A DNA stretch of 45,121 bases from positions 1 through 45,121 of the forward strand of contig JAAMPI010000289.1 of the NCBI GenBank assembly GCA_013054445.1, read 5' to 3'. The notes beneath the pieces were generated by a model, which made no database searches, had not been told where the DNA came from, and saw only the letters and a list, made by a program, of their open reading frames with translations. The DNA comes from Cudoniella acicularis (Eukaryota; Ascomycota; Leotiomycetes; Helotiales; Helotiaceae). Shown in pieces: positions 21,603 to 33,095 of this stretch (position 1 is its first letter; the number at the start of each line of letters is the position of its first letter). Position numbers and translations under genes: made by a program.

Positions 21603-23179
21603 TTAATATTTGGAGCATATTCCATGATGCATATTACACAGCCCTAACCCGCGTTCCACGTCGCAGAGAGTGGATAGCAGAGTGGATAGCAGAGTGGCTA
21701 TGCCTACGATCTTTTGGCAAACAATAAAAACACTCATCACAAACGCCAAAGGAAGAAAACAGAAAAGGAAAAGCTTGCAGTAGTCTGTAACTGTAAATGG
21801 CGTTGAGGGGCTTTGTGTTCGACTGGGTGTTTCCGCTACCACGGACAAGCCAACAGATGAAGATCGGTTGGGCGCGATTTCCTCCTGATCGATCTTTACA
21901 CGATTGGCTGTATCGCATGGTTTGCACTTCCCAAGTTCGACACATGGGCGAAGACTCCCTGAGGCATTGTAGTGCTGATGATTCCGTCTCTTAGTGCAGC
22001 CCACAAAGCTATCACCATTTCCCCTCTCGTTTAGTACATCTAGTGGTCCACCGTAAGCATGGCCCTCGACTAACGGAATCCATGTTGGCCTCGTCTCAAC
22101 TTCTTCCTTGTTACCAGCTTTTTCCATCTCCAACTTCTGAAGTGGAGTCAGATCTCTCTGCTTTGGAGCCCAATAACGACAAAGAATATTAAGAGACTGA
22201 GAGTTCTCAATACAATACTCTATAAAGTTAGTACACACATCCGTCAGGCTTTTGTCGTAATCCGGAGCTATTCGATCATCAATATGGGTCGAATGTGTGC
22301 ATAATTGGTCCGAGGACTTGAAAGTCGTACGCAAGAGTTTATAAATAAAAACAAAAGTCTAAAGGAGGGCACGCAGCAACTTGGTGAGAAAGTGGTTCTT
22401 TGGTTGAATGAGCCAGCTTGGCGTCTTTGACAATTCCAGTTGTGCGACCATGTCCTTCGTTAGGGAAAGGAGTGCATAGATTATAACCTCAGGCTCAAAT
22501 GCCTCGAACGCCAGAAAGAGTGAGGACACTGAGACTTCCAAACTCATTAGTCGCTGTTGAATCTTACTGTCGTCTGATCTTCCGAAAAGATTGTTAGTTA
22601 CGTTAACTAGAGTGTTTGCTCCTAGAGCTCGAGGTTCTAGCGCGCGAACATAGGCATTAACGTCCTGTATAGTGGAAAATGACTTTGGTTTCACAAGGAT
22701 CTTCTTTATCTCATCATGCCTTTCCATAAATAGAGCGATTGCGTCAGTAAAGTTCGACCACGGAATCTCCTTTGAGCCCTAGCCAACGACTGCCATATTG
22801 GCCAAAGCCAACTCTTAAATGTCCCATCTTTGACTGAACCACTGTTTTTCATGAGGGTGACCACTAACATCCACTTATTGGCCTCCGCTTTCGTTTTGAC
22901 AAGGTTTTCTAATACTTGCAAGTCCAATTTGTTTCCGAGAAACTTGAATGTTGCTGTAGTGTCTCCATTGCTAGCTCCAAGCTAGACGCAGATATACTCG
23001 GCTTCGCTGTATATCTCATTCATTCCTGCCACCTGGCAGTCTTTTCCGCCGCGTTGTTTTGGTTGACACATTGTATCGACTGTATCATTCCATCTGACGA
23101 GAGAGTGTAGGTCCCAACTCTCCGGCAGATCCTGAGGCCAGCCAAGACCCTCTCTCCGGGGAATTAACGGTTCGACCAC
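21603..23179 (-). pseudogene. HET-domain protein pseudogene (lesions in several places)
   Basis: Frame 23179-22706 gives the middle of a HET domain: a degenerate W-x-DT-x-DTMC segment, then QVAGMNEIYSEAEYICV, a TAG stop at 22984-22982 exactly where the family has Trp, then LG and an acidic/helical region. Near 22785 the frame shifts. The next frame carries IPWSNFTDAIALFMERHDEI, a long helical stretch with FGRSDDSKIQQRLMSLEV and IIYALLSLTKD, up to a stop at 22359-22361. The C-terminal part (22334-21603) restarts with PDYDKSLTDVCTNFIEYC, SLNILCRYWAP, TWIPLVE, NGDSFVG and YNASG, all typical of the region after the HET core, and then degenerates. The HET N-terminal YxALSYxWG strand is not found upstream. 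TGG to TAG fits RIP-type C-to-T change on the other strand. Confidence 0.8.
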
Positions 23180-25170
23180 TACTGGGCCCAGGGGGCGGTG
23201 CTAGCTAACCAAAATAGGGATAGCGCCAGGCATCACGCGTATTAGACTCTAGTGAGGTCAAGATTCGTCACAGATTATAGCTCGAGTTCTTGTTCAAGTT
23301 AACTAAGCTTTTAGAAAATCAAAGTCGTATACTTGCATGCGAATTGGGCTACCGGGGAGTTGAAAGGTCTCGAGGGGCCTTCAAGCGAGGCCTCCCTTTC
23401 GACTCGCTTATTCCTGGCTAAATAGCCCCACCGAGTTAAGCCCTCGCGAGAGGGGACCCAAATCGGCTTCGCAAGGACCCTTGATAAATAGCGACAGGGA
23501 AGCGAGAAAGGACACCGTCACGATATATATATATTTATAAATAACATAGAAACTATAGCCGATTTACAGGGAGGCCAGAAGAGGACCCCTAGGCATAATC
23601 CGGCTGACTCATTAGCGTGCTCATGACTCAGGGCTCAGCTCAGGTTAGAGGAGCGACTGCTCAGGTCCAAAGACGGAAATGGACTTTGGTAGGCTCAATT
23701 GCCGTCCGAGATCGTAGTGATAATTGAACTCTAATCCTTTAATCTTCGTTCCACATTCAGTTGGCAAGCATGGCCGCTTCTACTCAGGCGCTAATCACCC
23801 TCGGCTCACCCTCGACTTACCCTCGGCCCACCCACTTCATGATCACCTGGGCCGCCTAAGCAGTACCAACTACTCACTCACATCCTTTGAGATGCCAAGG
23901 ACTCGACCAATAAGGGTGGATTTTGGCTTACTTTGTAGGGCCTCATCATACTGTATCATCTTTATTAAGTTTTGGCGATTATCCCTAGGAAGCCTGAACA
24001 GGATCCCCTATGAAAATAGATCCATCTTATGCCATGGGCATTAGGGCTACATCCGGGTTGGCAACCATTTCCTGGGGATTCAGGGCTAAGCAACCGTGCT
24101 TAGGTATTTCCCGTATTGTTTCGACTCATTTGCAATCTGTAAAGTTTGACGCAGACTTGAATTGGTGTTCCCCTCTGGGCTCGTCCGAAAACTCCCCACT
24201 CTCCCCAAACCCCCAGGCTCCCAAAGCAAAATTGTACCACGACATAAATCAAGAAAGATACGTCTGTGTTCGTAATCAGGGGCCCATCTTTGGTCATTTG
24301 TATTAACACATATAGAATCAATCTAAAGTTACCTTTTCGTCTATAGAATTAGATTCTGTTTAAGGAAGCCTTATATCTACTGTTTTCTGAGTATAGTAGT
24401 ATCTCCCTATACGGCTAGTATATACTAGGCAAAACTCTTAATCTGCGTATGAGTAGTGCTAAGCCCTAGGCTCTCCTAGACTAGTACCTAATCGGTTAAA
24501 CGTTTTTCTTAAACTAGGGAAAGCTTTTAAAGAGGTATAGCTGCTTCTTGATGCGATTCTAAAGTGTAGACCTCGGAACTCTATAGTCGAGACTAGCTTT
24601 TCGTATAAACACGCTATTTACGATGTCCTCGAGTACTCGTATAACGTCTTCTTTAGAATATATACTTTCTATAATCGAATTAAAAAAATGTATAAAATTT
24701 AAAAGAGATTAAATAAGGTGTTATAAAGATATAATTATTTAAAGTGGTTAGGTGGGGAGTGGCGGTGAGCTAAGCGAGGTGGCCCAAATAGGGGGGTGGG
24801 AACTTATAAAATTACCCTATAGACGTTAAAGAGACGTTAGAGAAAAATAAGGCTAAGCCGCTTAACCTTACAAGTATTACATGTATATAAGCGAATATAG
24901 ATCTAAAAATAGCTCTGGAGGGATCTTTGTCGGAGCTAACACAGGACCCGCCCCTAGAGAAATGACGAGGAGAGTATAGCCGGGCCTCAAGGGAGCCAAA
25001 ACGAGCCCTTGCGAATACTAAAATGGCTCTTTAATGCATGCTTAGGCTTACTTAGCGTGTACTCAGGCGGTGCTCAGGAATGATCACCCTCGGCTTAAGC
25101 TTGCTCACCTGTGCTCAGGCTAAAGCAGCAGTAGCTCAGGTCCAAAGACGGAAATGGAAAATGTCATGAA
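23180..25170. repeat. Repeat-rich region with transposon remains
   Basis: This region lacks genes and has patchwork composition: GC-rich at 23340-23510, AT-rich with a TATATATATA run at 23524-23534, and RIP-like at about 24310-24760. A perfect 25-bp direct repeat lies at 23659-23683 and 25134-25158 (core TCCAAAGACGGAAATGGA), set in related CTCAGG- and CACCCTCGG-rich sequence. Similar but diverged sequence occurs at about 38180-38260 and 38440-38600. It probably represents several damaged copies of one dispersed repeat, perhaps an LTR or non-autonomous element, but no complete structure can be drawn. Confidence 0.55.
24370..24670 (-). mobile_element. RIP-mutated remnant of a Fot1/pogo-type (Tc1-mariner superfamily) transposase
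   Basis: Read on the minus strand from about 24654, the sequence encodes KEDVIRVLEDIV, RKASLDYRVPRSTL, a TAG, then NRIKKQLYLFKSFP. This matches the N-terminal psq-type helix-turn-helix of pogo/Fot1 transposases, in which the residue between PRSTL and NRI is normally Gln. The TAG (24561-24559) is thus a CAG to TAG change, typical of RIP. Beyond it a degenerate stretch with GLALLIRRLRVL resembles the next part of the DNA-binding domain. The catalytic domain is not recognisable. Confidence 0.6.
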
Positions 25171-25507
25171 AACATTCCCATACTAAACTAGCCGTTACGT
25201 TCCCACGCTTTACATGTTTCAAAACGCTCTGTGATATGAAATATAGGAGATAGAATAGAGAAGAGTGAAGAAAACGTGTTTACAATTATATTCATATATC
25301 CAATATTTATCATAATCCATTGTACATTAAAGAGCGTATGCCGTTTCATTAATTACTCCATATCCCCAATCCACCCTGTTGTGACCCTTTCCCAACCTAT
25401 TTAACCGTCCGACTCAGCCCTATCAAGCACACATTCATCGATTCATCGATCCACCAATACCACGTACTCATTCATCAATCCATTCACCACCCACAACCTC
25501 ACACCCC

Positions 25508-26238
25508 TCAAATAGTATAAACATTCATAAACCAAGTACCACCACACGTCTCAGCACTGTTAGCATTGCAAGGCGCATTGCATCCCGACGCAGCATACGG
25601 AGCAATCTCCGTACCCGGAGCAATAGCCGACCCACAGAAACACTGGTTGTAATATTGCACGCCGTAGTAAGCGTAGCCGGCGGAACCGCACATAGAGTGG
25701 CACGTTTCGGGCGTTACGCTGTTGTCGGCGGCGATCATGGTGGAGAAGTCGCGGTTTGGGGGTGGATAGTCGGGGACACATTCACCGGTGGGGAGGAGGG
25801 TTTGGACTGTTGTTACGGTTGCGACCTGTTAGGTTAGGAGTTGTTAGTATTTGGTGTTGAAGTGAGGGAGGGAGGGAAGGGAGAGGGAGTATGTGAAGAG
25901 GAAAGGATGGAGATGTACCGGGGACGGAGCAGTGGTCGTGGCAGCGGTGACACCTGCACAGGAGCAGGCGGAGCTGAAAGATTGGGCGACGGGAGTGTCG
26001 CAGGCGGACTGGGCCCAAGCTAGGATGGTGGCGGGGGCAACTGTGGTTGGGGTGCCGGGAGGAGGTGTCGCGCTCGGGTTACCAACGACGGTGGAAGTGT
26101 AAATGTAGACGGTGCTACGAAAGGAGTCAGAAATATTCAAACCTGCTGGTCATATTAGAGGTAATCTTACCTGGTAGGTGGGATAATAGTCGTGGAGAAG
26201 TAGCTATTGGAGATCTGAAAATTCCACTTGGAGCTCAT
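25508..26238 (-). CDS. WSC-domain protein, probably extracellular or cell-wall associated
   Basis: From ATG 26238 the exons are 26238-26171, 26114-25919 and 25825-25508 (582 nt, 193 residues). The introns are 26170-26115 (56 nt, GTAAGA..CGTAG, branch CTGAC) and 25918-25826 (93 nt, GTACAT..AACAG, branch CTAAC), and all phases match. The first half is Thr/Pro/Ser-rich and includes ILAWAQSACDTP and CSCAGVTAATTTAP. The second half is a WSC-like Cys-rich module: GECVPDYPPPN, CHSMCGSAGYAYYGVQYYNQ, CFCGSAIAPG, then CNAPCN and CGGTWFMNVYTI at the end. WSC modules bind carbohydrate and occur in fungal wall sensors and secreted enzymes. No signal peptide follows this ATG. Because ATTTTCAG at 26222-26215 could be an acceptor, a further 5' exon with a signal peptide is likely, or the gene has lost it. 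Confidence 0.68.
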
Positions 26239-28005
26239 TGGAACAAAAGGAATCAAAGTTCAGAACTATCGATATGTGAGACACATTCCATACTCGAGCA
26301 AGATCCAATTACCACTGCCAAAAGAGAAATGTTGTTGGCTGAACTAACAGCCAACCCTCTGGGTTTCTGTCTTGGTTGCTGTCCCGATAGTAAGAAATGA
26401 CCAGTGGAATTTGAGTTCTAGTAGCACGACAGAAGGGGCCGTGATCTGTAGGCACCTACCCTTTCTATCCCATAGCACCTTAACTCCTAATTCGTTCGCA
26501 ACTAGAGTACTAAAGACGGTAAAAACAGGCAGAGATACACTAATCCTCCAATGTCTGACAATGTTTCCCATCTGGACGCAAGACTATGTCTAGAGTCAAT
26601 AGACTTCATGAACCGCATTAACCCTGATCTGTCTTAGAGATAAAAGAGGCCCCACTGTGTAAAAATAGTGTGATTTGCGGAACGGCATATTCAGGCACCA
26701 AAAAGTCATCGTAAAAGAATAGCTAGGGAGGTGCCTTGAGAGAAAGGGGGGTGCCTGCAGGCAAGTTCACCCACAAAACGACCACGTTCCCACTAGCGAA
26801 TGCATGGTCGACATGCGGGGTCAAACGTTTTTTGCCCTTGCACGAGGCCTTTCAAAAGCCGCAAGATAACGGCGAAAGAGAGAGCTTCAGGAGAATCAAA
26901 AAGAGGGTTAAGCTTGAGCACGGATGGAAATAATTGGTTGATGCCTCTCAAGTGCCAGAGGTCTTGCGCCCGCATTTCGAAGTCAGACTGTTTTTTTTTC
27001 TTTTACTGGCTGTGCTAGAACACAACAAGTAGATGGTCTTCTCGACGAGTGTTCGCAGTCGGACTGCCCGGGGAACAAACCGAAGCTGAAAAGGCTGATA
27101 AACGTGAAAAGATGCAACTATGCAGATTCGTGTCACTGGCGCATTATCAAAACTGTTTTCTTGAGAAATAAGCTTGAGAGATGTGATCCATTTCAAGGTC
27201 CAAAAGGGCGTTATTCAACCCGAATTGGAGAGCTTCAAATGCAACACGTGCGGGAAAGTTGCATGACTGCCGGAATTGCGATCTAGATCAGGACAGCAGG
27301 TTGCATCCTCTGACGTGGGAGCACGGGGGGCCCGACACAGTCTCAGCCTTAAAGCTATAGGTGCAGTCGCTTGGTTAGTGATAAGACCATTGCGATGCAT
27401 GGGAGTCTAGTAGGGAGAAAAGAAGTGGAGGTGAAACCAACTGGGAGAAGTTTTTAGCGAAGCTTTACCGAGCTGAAAATTGTCACACGCCCGGATACCA
27501 CGTGAGACATCATGACATGGCCAGCCCTAAAAAGAAAAGAGAAAGGCAATTGCGGTCGGTGTAAAAGCCGAGAGACAGTTTTTCACGCTGCTGAGCTCAA
27601 ATCAGGCATTCGACAGCGAGACAAAGATATGGTGAACGACTAGTCTGAGATAGCGACCTAGATTGCCGTTGCCTCGGTGATTGACAGGACCAGGAAGAGA
27701 GAAAGGAAGGAACGGGCAGTCTTGTCAGCCGAATTTGTACCAAGAAGGTTGAAAAGGGGAGCTGAGCCGAGCCGAGGTTCGGAAAGGGAAGCCAAGAATC
27801 GACCAGTGAGTGAGAAAGCGAATGAACTCCGCAGGGAAATTGTAATCTTGCACTTACTTCACCTGACGAGCAGGAAAGTACAGCGAGAAGATGCCTGGGA
27901 ACTTCGGTTAGCCACAAAACGTCGACACCAGAATTCAACTTCAATCAATCCTTTTAACATTCCAACAATTAGAATTACAACCGCATCGAAAGACAACGCG
28001 TCTCT
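26239..28005. other. Intergenic region
   Basis: I find no gene between the WSC gene and the 3' end of the permease gene. A minus-strand open frame at 26344-26571 has a hydrophobic segment and could conceivably contain a 5' exon of the WSC gene, but no splice join is convincing. The remaining short frames (for example 27677-28081, plus) are highly charged low-complexity sequence or lie antisense to the permease. Confidence 0.45.
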
Positions 28006-29692
28006 TCAACGACCAACGTACTTAATCTCCAAGTACCTCGCCGGGATATACACAATAAGCGTGAAGACAGCACTCAAATAGACGCCCACGTCGCCTCCAG
28101 ACCCACCAAACTTCGCCGCAATAGGCCCTATGAACCACGTTTGGCTCATACCGGTAACACCTCCCGCCAAATAGCCCGTCAACAGCGACATCACAGCAGC
28201 AAGACCCCAAGGCAGCTTTCCAGGTATATCCCAAACATGCAAATCGTAGCCGGTCTTGCGGCGGAACCACTGGTCTTCAACCAGTAACACGAATGTGAAG
28301 GACACGGTCCAATATCCGAGTAAGGAGACGAAGTTGGAGACGATTAGAGAGAGGTGCTCACGGCCGGCAATAGCGAGGACGGCGATGACGAGGGCGTTGA
28401 TGAAAGACCAGATGAATCGCGGGATGGCGTGGAAGTAATGGCCCAAAAGCTGGAGGGAGAGGCCGGATGAGTAGTTTATGGCAACGTTATTGCCGATGAC
28501 GGAGAATACGAGGAGGACGAGGCAGAATTTGGAAAAGCCGAGGGGGTGGAAGGATTCGCGGAGCAGGCCGCCGAGACCATAATTTTTGTATGCGTCTACG
28601 AGGTAGGCGTTTTCATCGGCAGTACTGGAGATGGCCGCGTTACCGAGACAGGCACCGATTGTGCATGTGAAGATGGTGGGGATGGAAACGCCGAAGAAGG
28701 TCAGGGTAAAGATCTTCCATTTTTTGGTATCGGCTGGGTAGTTGACATAGTAGTCTGCTGCTATCGAACACCAGCCGGAGGCGTTGGAGAAGTTGAGGGC
28801 AATGAATGATAGCATGGAACCGGAATAGATCATTCCCGTATCTCCGGAGGGAATCGAGGGGTCGACTTTATTGCCAACTTCGCCGATGAGGACGAGCATG
28901 AGGATGAAGGTCATGATCCAGGCGTATTTTTCGAAAGTGTGGATAATTGCAAAGCCGAAGACCGAGACGACATATGAGATGACGGCGATGATCACACAGC
29001 CAACAGCGAGAGACATTGTATAGTTGGAAACAGCGGAGAGGATCTGGCCTACAACCACAACGTTTACTACCGCAAAGCCACCACCGACGATAACATTGAG
29101 GACAGAGCAAAGCTTAGCGCCATAGTAGCCGAAGGAATATCGAGAAGCTGCGATTTGGCGGAGACCGAGCTAGAATTGATGAATTGTTAGCTGTTTTTGA
29201 ACTCCAATCGAGGCGATAGAGGGGGTTGGTTACCTTTGGACCAAGAGTGCCAGTATATGCGGTGCAGAGAGCTCCCAAGACAGTACCAACGACAATTCCA
29301 GCAACGGACTGGTTCAATGACAATTCAAACTGAGGACCCAGAATACCAATTGGAAGTGTTCCAACATGGCATGTCATGGACCACCACATGAAGAAGATAT
29401 TCACAATAGACGGAGGTCGTCTGTCCTCCTCGTGGATCCGATCAATTCCCTGTGTCTCAATTCCCATCTTCTCATCCAGCCATTCCTCACCGCGGCGCAT
29501 ATTCCGCAGGAATCCCTTCTCTCGTTGAAGCTCTCTCGCTCGAATGATCTCCGCAGACTCGGCTTCCGCATCAGAGGAGACGGCCGTCTCACCCTTCAAC
29601 TCGGGATCCGCATTGCCAGACTCTAAATCGTGGGAGCGCCTGGCCTCGTGCGAGGGCCGCACGTCAGCTTGATCGCCATGAACGAAATCCAT
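28006..29692 (-). CDS. NCS1-family purine-cytosine permease (FCY2/TPN1-like)
   Basis: The exons are 29692-29234 and 29169-28006, with one 64-nt intron (29233-29170, GTAACC..CTAG), giving 540 residues. The frame continues upstream of ATG 29692 without another ATG. The hydrophilic N-terminus (about 90 residues, acidic, probably cytosolic) is followed by the NCS1 entry sequence: RPPSIVNIFFMWWSMTCHVG, GILGPQFELSL and TAYTGTLGPK. In exon 2 come LGLRQIAASRYSFGYYGAK and about ten hydrophobic helices. The protein should sit in the plasma membrane and import cytosine, purines or pyridoxine with protons. The exact substrate cannot be told from this sequence, but the overall pattern matches fungal FCY2/TPN1 relatives and the length (about 500-540) is normal. 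The gene looks intact. Confidence 0.92.
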
Positions 29693-31636
29693 CTTGGCCG
29701 TCAATTGAAGACTCAATGGTTCTCTGCGACGGAAAAAAGGGCAAAAAACAACACGATCAAGACCCTGAAAAAATAGACGTCAAGCACTTACCTATGTACC
29801 TCATTGTAGGACCGACAAGCCTTCTAGAAGGCCGACTGGACTCACTGGAACAGGGTCCTGTAACCAATCACACTTGGCACAGAGGGGTCGACACACTCAC
29901 CCCCTTGTACGACCTGATAAGAGACGCTAGGGGGGAGCACGCACGACACGACGTTGACAAAAGGCTTAAATGGGCCCGCGAGATAACAGCCATCTTGGCG
30001 ATGCTGGATGCGGAAGGTCGGTGCCCATGTAGCGGCAGCTCCGATCGTAAAGCGCCACAGAGAACTCCGGGGTCCGCTGTTCGCCACAGAAATGTGATTT
30101 GGGAGCTTGATCCGACGACATTCCAACACCAACGGTGGAGATACTTCGAGAAGGTAGATAAGAGAGGATTTTGTGGCGTTGGGAACGAGGTGGAGAGCAA
30201 ATATTGAAGGGAGATACACAAAATTGGTGGTCCACTTGATCATGTCCTCTACTCGTCGAGCTCAAGTGTAGGACAAAGCTCACCGGCTGAGGGGCAAAAT
30301 GCATCCTTCCCCAGCTGAGGTGCTGACAGCCGAGGTACCACCGAATCCACGTATTGATCACGTGGCCATTATTGTTCCTCTGAAGAGGCGTCGCTATCTG
30401 ATCGAATTGAGGAAGTAGATGTTTGGCGCTATCCCAAGTAGGGTTCCCAAGTCGTGGTGGAGAAGTGGGATGTGCAACGTAACCTTATCCTCGGGAACAG
30501 GTGGGTCAGGGACGGGCTTGACGAACCCCTTTTCGATTCCGATATCAATATCAAGGAACTGTCCGAAGAGAATTGAAGATAAATCAGGGCCAAGAGGCGT
30601 CGCGGAGTTGCGACCATCAAGGGAAGCTTGACAGCTGTCCAAATACTTGGCACATGTCGTGTAATCGGGTCGAAAAGCCACTGGGAGTGGCCAAGCCAGC
30701 CACGGTGTCACGTGGTAAGCCACTCATTACTGGAAACGCTCAGTGTGGGTTTCGTTACATATTATTGATTTGTTTGCTTTTCTTTTTCGTGATTTATTGA
30801 AGATTTATGGGCGTACAGGGAAAATGAATTATTTGTATTCACTTTTAATTTTTCTTGTGTTAAGAAAGCCACTTAGTACCTGGGTGTGAACGGCGAAAAC
30901 ACCACCGAAAACACTCTAGAGATGAATACCCGAGTGGCGAAATTCGAATGCCATTTTCAAGATTTTGTTTCTGTGACTTTTGTCTATCTTTCCTGTGGGA
31001 ACACGCTTTAAGTTGTCTAATCGCGTGGTTTCGGGAGGGAAAGACTTCAAGAGTTTAATCACTTTAAACCTAGCTGAGATAGAGTGCTGGAAAATATTTA
31101 ACTCTTATTTGAACCCTGTTCTAACAGTTCATTATAGAATTTCCATCGTCATTACAACTACGTTGCGAGAAGCCCTTGTCTTAGCTCAACTCGCCTTAAC
31201 ACGGCTTTACACCAGCTACAATTCGAAAGCGTTCAATAAGCTTTTAATGTTGGAAACAATAATTGATTTAAAATCCGCATGCATCAGCCAGTGATCTGCC
31301 TCAATTCAACATTCGCGCGCAAATTCTGTCCCAGCCTTGAACAGGTTTATCTATCTATGTCCGCGGCTCGCTGGCGCGCGGCGAATTCAACGCCCATTCC
31401 AATGCATGTCGACCTTCTGCTTCTACCATGTCCAGCGGTTGATCACCGAAGCCAATAACAACAGCATCCTGTACAAGGATCCGCGCGCCAACCTACTTCC
31501 TAGGTCCATGCCACCTTTAATCTGTCACAATATGTTTGATTAGGAAGAACGCGCCTCGATTAATAGACTAGAAAACCCAAGCGCTGTACAAGTCCCCAAG
31601 CCACCTTACTATTCCTCTCCCCCGATGCCTAGGTAT
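29693..31636. promoter_or_regulatory. Upstream region of the permease gene, with GATA-type sites
   Basis: HGATAR motifs, the binding sequence of AreA/NIT2-type nitrogen regulators, occur at 29915-29920 (TGATAA), 29981-29986 (AGATAA), 30156-30161 (AGATAA) and, on the minus strand, near 30394-30399 (AGATAG). A CACGTG E-box lies near 30358. Nitrogen control of purine and cytosine uptake genes is known in fungi, so this is plausible regulation. Overlapping open frames at 29716-30361 on both strands and 30394-30723 (minus) lack any family signature. From 30800 to 31636 nothing is recognisable. Confidence 0.4.
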
Positions 31637-32222
31637 CTACTTCTCAACCTTTACATTATTCAAGAATTCCCATACCTTCTGTGTTGCTTGCTCAACAGCC
31701 AGTTCCGATGTGTCCAGTTCCAAGTGAAAGATATTTCCTCCCTTCTTACAAACCATAGCCCGCTCTCGATCCAACACCGAAGCCACCTGCCTCATTCTCT
31801 CGAGAACACTAGCATCAACTAACTTCGTCTTCGCACCCGCCTCCTTCCTCTCTTTACTGCATAACCTCCCAATATTGGTTCCAAGATCGCACGTAATGTT
31901 GACCACAACTAAGGGCACACCTCTCGCGTCAGCAAGATCCACATATTTCGGCAAACTGATCGACGTCATCGTATGGTGTTGATAGGTCTGAAGTTGATAA
32001 GCATGCCGTGAAGATAATAACGAGCCTTTCCTCCTTCAATGCCTTCAATCCTTCATAAGCTGTCTTGAGGAACGATTTTCGCAAGGTGTGGTGGGCCGTG
32101 TTCCGAGAGGGTTCGATGGCTACAACGGGGTCGATGAGGAGGTGGTTATCGATGAAGCGGTGAGGATTGACGAGGGTTAATACAATACAATGTAGCCACC
32201 GTTCGTAAATTATTGTGTTCAA
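31637..32222 (-). pseudogene. P-loop kinase-like (AAA_33 type) pseudogene lacking its Walker A loop
   Basis: The upstream frame (32222-31929) carries RFIDNHLLIDPVVAIEPSRN, a KSFLKTAYEGLKAL helix and RLVIIFTACLS. The second frame (open about 31969-31637) continues with KYVDLADARGVPLVVVNITC, KTKLVDASVLERMRQ and a C-terminal helix. Together they resemble the fungal small P-loop kinases of the AAA_33/gluconate-kinase-like group, in which DNH is preceded by a GxxGxGK loop. Here the loop is absent: sequence before RFIDNH is unrelated. A one-base frame slip lies at about 31960-31975. With the ATP-binding loop lost and the frame broken, this is a 5'-truncated relic. Confidence 0.68.
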
Positions 32223-33095
32223 GTCACTATATTTAGCGAATGACAGCGTCTGCCTCTCGTATTCCGTTTAAATACTAACATCAGTTTATCTATTCCATCT
32301 TTAAATTTATGACTTAAGAACTAGCTTGTGGGAATTCAATCATATAATAATCCCGTTTGAATTAACACGTCATCTTCTATCCATTTTTGTTTTCTTTTAG
32401 TTACATACGGTGCGAAAGATTTTCAGCTGATACTTCCTGCCACAGACAAGAAAAGCCAGAGGACAAATACTCCAAGAAAATACACATCGCCAAGCCGACG
32501 ACCCGAGCAGAAGCTTAAAACGTCGAGCCAAAAAAGCGAAGGCAACGCGGGAGAAAGAGGAAGTCCGCGAGGCGTCGTCGAGCACAGAAAGAGTTGCACC
32601 GGTCGAGCCTGTTTGTCTCGCAGCGGGCTCGATTAAAATTCTGGCTTAATACCTTAATATTAACAGAAAGTAGTGTCTTTATTCAAACCGTCTAGGAATT
32701 GAGTAATAATAAGGGCTGGGCGTAACTGAAGCCCTGATCTGTCTTTTTTTGAATTGACTACTTCTGCGAGCCTTGTATGAGCTTTGTGTCTTTTCAAGCA
32801 GTATTTGACGTATTTGATATTAAAATTCAAATTTAACTACATTTTAGTAACAGGACTCTCTTTTTATGGACTTCTAACAACACTATTTATATCCAAAGTA
32901 TTATCCAAGCACAATTTCCATTTATACAGGTTTCACCCTGTGAAAAGCATCAAGGCGAATCTTCCCAATGCCATCCCTGTGCATCACCTCTGCGTCCCGC
33001 TGTACAAGTAGAAAATTGTACAAACACCAAGATTTCTTCGCAGCGTAAAACCTACTATCAAACCAAGATATCATTCTCAGCTCGCTATGGTTTCC
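32223..33095. other. Intergenic region
   Basis: No gene is recognisable. At about 32490-32610 one plus frame gives a short Lys/Arg/Glu-rich stretch, but nothing on either side supports a gene. The remainder is AT-rich. Confidence 0.45.

Noticed and set aside
23659..25158. Complete LTR retrotransposon bounded by the 25-bp repeat
   Set aside because: No TG..CA ends, primer-binding site or retroelement coding sequence can be seen between the copies; only a transposase remnant of another class is present.
29716..30243. Overlapping long open frames on both strands upstream of the permease
   Set aside because: Frames on both strands are open together, which points to composition rather than coding; no family signature is seen.
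30394..30723. 109-codon minus-strand open frame
   Set aside because: Pro-rich and without a recognisable domain; there is no conserved start or splice context.
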